Shown piece by piece: positions 60,258-64,000 of a stretch of DNA of 64,000 nucleotides. Position 1 is the first letter of the stretch; the number at the start of each line of letters is the position of its first letter. Under the pieces are notes generated by a model. It saw only the letters and a program-made list of their open reading frames with translations, ran no database searches and had not been told where the DNA came from. Source of the stretch: Lepturacanthus savala (lineage: Eukaryota; Chordata; Actinopteri; Scombriformes; Trichiuridae). Location: positions 27,968,152-28,032,151 of the forward strand of contig CM060464.1 of the NCBI GenBank assembly GCA_030544235.1, given 5' to 3'. A program made the position numbers and the translations under genes.

Positions 60258-60446
60258 AATGGTTAAGATTATTTGTTGCATCTAGAGTTCACAGGGAACA
60301 TATTAGAAATAACACTCACTTTTGTCAAAATATAAAAAAATTCCTTCATCAAATCAGGTCCACACCCTGATCTCATCTCCTCTCTCCTCTCTCCTTTTCA
60401 GCCACAGATTGTGAAGCCTCCTGCTGTTTCCTCCCCAGCTGCTGAA

Positions 60447-60702
60447 ATGTGGCTGATGGCTGTTTCGGTCCCGCTGCTTCCTGCCATCGTCATTTTATCC
60501 AGCTGCTACCGTGTCAGAGTCGCTGCACTGAGCCGCCGGGCTCTGGCCTGGGCTCTGAGGATGGTGAGAGGTAGAGTGTGTGTCAGGAGCACCCACGCCT
60601 TTGTGTTCTGTGAATGTACCCACGGCAACGCCGACAGCGTCTTGGAGACCTTCCACCTCTATGCTGACACACACCCCTCTCTCTGCCTCGGCCCACTAAT
60701 TG
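60447..60702 (+). CDS. COMT/TOMT-like gene, coding part of exon 3
   Basis: The exon begins at 60402 after a strong polypyrimidine acceptor (CTCTCTCCTTTTCAG) and ends at 60702 before GTCAGT. The ATG at 60447 has G at -3. The frame stays open upstream as far as exon 2 but contains no earlier ATG; a GTG at 60411 is in frame but an unlikely start. It encodes 85 codons plus one base: the membrane anchor, a basic stretch (RVRVAALSRRALAWALRMVR), and AFVFCECTHGNADSVLETFH through LGPLI. Confidence 0.85.
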
Positions 60703-62073
60703 GTCAGTATGCATTAGAATCACTTTGTTTAATGTACGTTCTGTTCCAAGAAATTTTCCTTGAAAGTGTTTTCAGGAGTTTAGCTAAAGCTAAACAAGCT
60801 AAGCTAAAGCTATCCAATAAGCTAAAGATGTTTGAATTCTCTTAAACCAAAGGCAGTAATGTTGGGTACAAATAACGTGGAGGTTCCTTAGATACCAGCA
60901 GTTTATACCAGCTGTATATTTGACTCAGTGTCTCATTATTGTGAGAGTAGCAGGTGCACGCTGTGATACACTGGACCATTTTGGAAAGCTAAAAAATAAA
61001 TAAATAAATTAAATTTTGCATTTCAGAAATATTCTCAGTGTCATATAAATTTTGACCAACATTTAATGTTGCAAGTCATCATTAAGAGTCTGAGTTAAGT
61101 CTGGAGTCAATAAAAAAGCAAGTCAACTATAAAGGTGATCTGTTTTCCATTCAGATAGAAAGTTGACAACTTGAATGAACATCTATGAGGGTCTGGGACC
61201 TTTCTCGAATTTACATGTTCTCCCCGTGTCTGCGTGGGTTTTCACCGGGTACTCCGGCTTCCTCCCACAGTCCAAAAACATGATGAGACTCTAAATTGCC
61301 CCTAGGTGTGAGTGAATGTGTGTGCCACAATTGGCTGGCGACCATCAGGCAGCACCCTGCCTCTTGCCATTGGCTCCTGCGACCCTAATGAGGAATAAGC
61401 AGGTATAGAAAATGAGTGACTGACTGAATTGAAATAACTTCAAACAAATCAGGAATACACTCTATACATCGCTAATGTGACAAATGACTATTCTATCTGC
61501 AAATGTCTGTTTTTTGGTGAAATATCTTCATAGGTGTATAGAGGCTCATTTACAGCAACTATCATTCCTGTGTTCTAATAGAACAATGTGTTTCGTCATT
61601 GCATCAGAAGGCTAATGTAATAAAATTTTCTATTGGCTTTACAATTCATGATGGTAAATAAAAGTGTGACTTTTCATGGAAAACACATTTTCTGGGTGAC
61701 CCCAAACTTTTGAACAGTAGTGTATATGAGACTAAAATGTAACTGATATGGAATACGGTTGGGAAGATATCAGATCATAACTTGTTGTAGCCAAAAGAAT
61801 TCACGATAATGATGTTTTGATATCTATATAAAACTATCAAATGTCCTCTAGGTAAATTTTGAATGGTCACCGGGGGCTACACATTATGATGAGCTTCTAC
61901 AGAGACTTCAAACAAATAATAATAAAATACAGTAAATTTATGATATTATATACAACAAGCACACATACAACACGTACTAAACACACATTTCTCATAAAAA
62001 CGAATCAAATCATTTGTGAGTATTAAGATGCATATCGTGTAAATTCATTATGTTAATGCTTGTTTTCACTGAA

Positions 62074-62116
<43 letters not shown>

Positions 62117-63720
62117 TGTATGTGTGTGTGTGGTGAAAAAATGTTATGATGACCTGCATCCTGTCAGTCTGATTCATCATATGTTCTATGGGCGTTCTGT
62201 GTTTAAACATGTTAACGAGCACCAGGTGTTTGTTTATAGACCTTAACGAGCTGTGTGGCCTGAACCTCAAAGGTTACCATGGCAACTTGAGCTGGTTGCC
62301 AATGACATAGGTGAGCCAATGGCTGCTCTGCAGGTAGAGGCAGACAGAAATGTGGAGAGAAACAGCATTTTTCAGCATTTTTCTCCCTCTGTGCTGGTCT
62401 CTCTTTTGGGCTTCGAGTGACAAAACAGTAGCTCCTATCAGAAAATAACATGGACCATCATCGTCATAAACTTTACAAAAGTTGTAATGTGATTTGGTGT
62501 TTCTACAGTAAATACTTTGGAGACAGTGGAAAGTTTAAAACAGAGGTCTCTTCTGCTTCTCTCTGAAAATCTTTGTACTGGAGTAAATGAGGAGCAGAGA
62601 CAGACATGGCCACACTTCGAGGGTGCTCATTCAAATCCAGTAAATGTCTGATATTTTGAGCATATTGTGAGAATCAGAAAAAGTTTCTCTACAAAGTCGG
62701 AAAAAATTATGTGTGTGGGTTGTAAATTGTGGTTGGGAGAAGACTGGATAGAGAAAAATTCTAGATTCTTTTTTTTTTGTTCTCCTATACGCGATGATGT
62801 AGCTAACTACCCCCCAATGACACTATACAGACCCTTAATCATTGGTAACACCTGTGTTTACCCACTATAACATGTCAATATGGCTGCTATGAAAAAGGAT
62901 GAAAAGTGAGACAGTAGGTGTCTCACATTAAATCTTCACTCCCTTGCCTGCAATCATATTGATAACTAATTTGATTTTTATGAAGGGTAAAATATAACAA
63001 TGCTATTTACAGTATATATCAATCCACACATAATAATGCAGGACCACTAGATTCTTTTGGTCCTTCTTTAATTCAACAAAGAGTTCAACAGCAGCCTTCC
63101 CTGTCCACTCAGCTGAGGCGTTGGATGCCGTTGTGAGGCGTGTTGGCCCGTCCCGGGTGCTGGAGCTGGGGATGCACTGTGGCTACAGCTCTGTCCGCCT
63201 GCTGCGTCTGCTGCCTCCGACTGGAAGGCTGATCACCGTGGAGTTGGACCCACTCACAGCAGAGCTAGGAGAGGAAATCATACTGGTGGCAGGATTTAAA
63301 CACTCCCAGGTACATTCACGGTAGATTAGACTTTTATACAAGATGTTAAAGAAATCAAATGTGAGTGTTTCACAGTTCTGTGCTCGTTTGTAGTTCCAGG
63401 TGTTGACAGGTAGTTCAGGTGAGAGCATCCCGACATTGCATCAGTTTCTTGAACCTAAGCCAGGAACCAGTGAGGGTTTTGATCAGGTGCTGATGGACCA
63501 TGACCCCCAGCAGTACCTTCCAGACTTGTTGGCCCTGGAGAGAGAGGCGCTCCTCTGCCCCGCTGGCTGCTCTGTTCTTCTGATCAGTAGAGACCCAGGA
63601 GCTGAAAATCTGAGAGAAATTATAGATTATATCAGTGTAAAACCAGACTGTTACAGCATCAAGACTGATCTTCAGTTTATGATGGAGATCTTCTACCAAA
63701 AGGAAAAAGCACTACGGTAA
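60447..63720 (+). CDS. COMT/TOMT-like membrane-anchored methyltransferase-fold protein, probably catalytically altered
   Basis: Join of 60447-60702, 63113-63309 and 63394-63720 gives 780 nt, 259 residues, with GT-AG introns and matching phases (1 and 0). Residues 1-22 (MWLMAVSVPLLPAIVILSSC...) form a membrane anchor, as in TOMT and membrane-bound COMT. Residues 49-80 hold the family block with THGNADSVLETF. VLELGMHCGYSSVRLLRLLP and GRLITVELDP form the S-adenosylmethionine-binding core and match COMT closely. The block LMDHDPQQYLPD keeps the first COMT metal ligand (Asp141), but the WK after it, including catalytic Lys144, is DP here. The COMT ADN motif (Asp169, Asn170) is replaced in VLLISRDPGAENL. 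COMT methylates catechols; TOMT is needed in hair cells for mechanotransduction-channel trafficking (family knowledge). The spacing at the exon 4/5 junction fits TOMT better than COMT. It could be a divergent TOMT or a further fish paralogue. Confidence 0.85.
61213..61427 (-). repeat. Fish interspersed repeat, copy C (inverted)
   Basis: Reverse complement of copies A and B: ACATGTTCTCCCCGTGTCTG, TTTTCACCGGGTACTCCGGC, GACCCTAATGAGGAATAAGC, ending AGGTATAGAAAATGA and a short TGAC run, which is the same tail as copy B in the opposite orientation. Confidence 0.85.
61451..61724. mobile_element. Truncated Tc1/mariner-like fragment
   Basis: Contains AAATGACTATTCTATCTGC, CATAGGTGTATAGAGGCTCA and TCATTCCTGTGTTCTAATAG. 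It ends GGGTGACCCCAAACTTTTG then AACAGTAGTGTA, the well-known end of a fish Tc1-like family. The matching left terminal repeat is absent and most of the transposase region is deleted. Confidence 0.75.
62075..62133. repeat. (TG)n microsatellite
   Basis: About 29 TG units with two TA interruptions. Confidence 0.95.
63113..63309 (+). CDS. COMT/TOMT-like gene, coding exon 4 (SAM-binding core)
   Basis: Acceptor TGTCCACTCAG, donor CAG|GTACAT. The first two bases complete an Ala codon begun in exon 3. It encodes EALDAVVRRVGPSRVLELG, then MHCGYSSVRLLRLLPPTGRL and ITVELDP, a close match to COMT LLELGAYCGYSAVRMARLL and RLITIEINP. Both the glycine loop and the acidic residue after the second strand (VEL) are kept. 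Confidence 0.93.
63394..63720 (+). CDS. COMT/TOMT-like gene, last coding exon 5
   Basis: The acceptor is TTTGTAG at 63387-63393, chosen over TTCCAG at 63399 because it gives TOMT-like spacing between AGF and TGSS. The upstream intron is only 84 bases. It encodes FQVLTGSSGESIPTLHQF, LMDHDPQQYLPDLLALEREA, VLLISRDPGAENLREI and a tail ending EKALR, with TAA at 63718-63720. The tail is poorly conserved relative to COMT and lacks the DGLEKA-type ending. Confidence 0.9.
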   Translation, partial: FQVLTGSSGESIPTLHQFLEPKPGTSEGFDQVLMDHDPQQYLPDLLALEREALLCPAGCSVLLISRDPGAENLREIIDYISVKPDCYSIKTDLQFMMEIFYQKEKALR

Positions 63721-63775
63721 ACACAGACTGAACAGAAAGTCTATATGTGCATCATAGAATGAGACCTGTGTGCCA

Positions 63776-63781
63776 AATAAA
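63776..63781 (+). terminator. Candidate polyadenylation signal of the COMT/TOMT-like gene
   Basis: AATAAA 55 bases after the stop codon, with T-rich sequence downstream. It would give a very short 3' UTR. Confidence 0.6.
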
Positions 63782-63846
63782 TGGTTTACTACCATTTTTT
63801 ACTACTTTGTTTAAATTGCTGTTGGATGTTTTATATCTGTCTCATT

Positions 63847-63871
63847 AATAATAATAATAATAACAATAATA
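63847..63871. repeat. Short AAT repeat
   Basis: An interrupted AAT run in the 3' flank of the COMT/TOMT-like gene. The rest of 63782-64000 holds nothing recognisable. Confidence 0.85.
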
Positions 63872-64000
63872 AGCCTCTCCTCTTATTTTAGAATAGCAGG
63901 TCTCACATGAACATGTGTTACAACACCCCAGGTAGTGGTCTTCAATAATTATACCAGTTATTTGATGTTACTGCTGAGATTGGTGGATTTTATTTGCATA

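Larger units (their letters stand above)
58722..60401 (+). other. Intron 2 of the COMT/TOMT-like gene
   Basis: AT-rich, with a TA repeat (59274-59313), a TCAG repeat and a fish interspersed repeat just before exon 3. The long plus-strand open frame at 59656-60285 runs through the repeat and is not a gene. Confidence 0.55.
60703..63112 (+). other. Intron 3 of the COMT/TOMT-like gene
   Basis: 2.4 kb containing an inverted fish repeat (copy C), a Tc1-like fragment and a TG repeat (62075-62133). No further exon seen. Confidence 0.7.

Noticed and set aside
59656..60285. 209-codon plus-strand open frame
   Set aside because: Its second half is the translated fish interspersed repeat (copy B) and the TCAG repeat; the first half matches nothing.
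63121..63324. Separate 67-codon gene starting at 63121
   Set aside because: This is exon 4 of the COMT/TOMT-like gene. The apparent start is a TTG inside the exon, and the end runs past the splice donor.

Overview
The window reads as nuclear DNA of a teleost fish. It is AT-rich, full of short tandem repeats, and carries dispersed repeats typical of fish (Tc1-like and hAT-like inverted-repeat elements, a Ty3/gypsy remnant, and common fish interspersed repeats). Its protein-coding sequence is split into short exons with consensus GT-AG splice sites. Almost all of the long open frames in the window are not genes. The real coding sequence is a few short exons, recognised by protein similarity and confirmed by matching splice phases.

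From the left edge to about 56.3 kb lies the 5' part of one gene on the minus strand, the fish counterpart of LIMCH1 (LIM and calponin-homology domains 1). Five coding exons are visible, at 55973-56077, 17249-17319, 15052-15121, 7440-7546 and 2812-2842. Joined, they give 128 in-frame residues: a short N-terminus and most of the calponin-homology (CH) domain. The rest of the gene lies beyond the left edge. Intron 1 is about 38.7 kb. It holds a broken Ty3/gypsy element (about 20.3-22.9 kb), a short Tc1-like element (26125-26514), a non-autonomous hAT element with a perfect 8-bp target duplication (26767-27750), other fish repeats, and several tracts that look like candidate regulatory DNA. A GC-rich, CpG-rich segment around exon 1 is the probable promoter.

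About 2.2 kb beyond the limch1 start, divergently oriented on the plus strand, is a complete small gene of the catechol O-methyltransferase (COMT)/TOMT family. It has two probable 5' non-coding exons (about 58.47-58.53 and 58684-58721) and three coding exons (60447-60702, 63113-63309, 63394-63720). They encode 259 residues with an N-terminal membrane anchor and a preserved S-adenosylmethionine-binding core. Two of the three COMT magnesium ligands and the catalytic lysine are replaced, so the product may be a non-catalytic methyltransferase-like protein. This is the most interesting protein-level observation. The same gene has an upstream reading frame ending one base before the main start codon, and a pair of inverted fish repeats flanking its first coding exon.

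The two genes have no obvious shared pathway. LIMCH1 proteins act on non-muscle myosin and the actin cytoskeleton; COMT/TOMT proteins are membrane-anchored methyltransferase-fold proteins. No tRNA, rRNA, CRISPR array or bacterial-type operon was seen.
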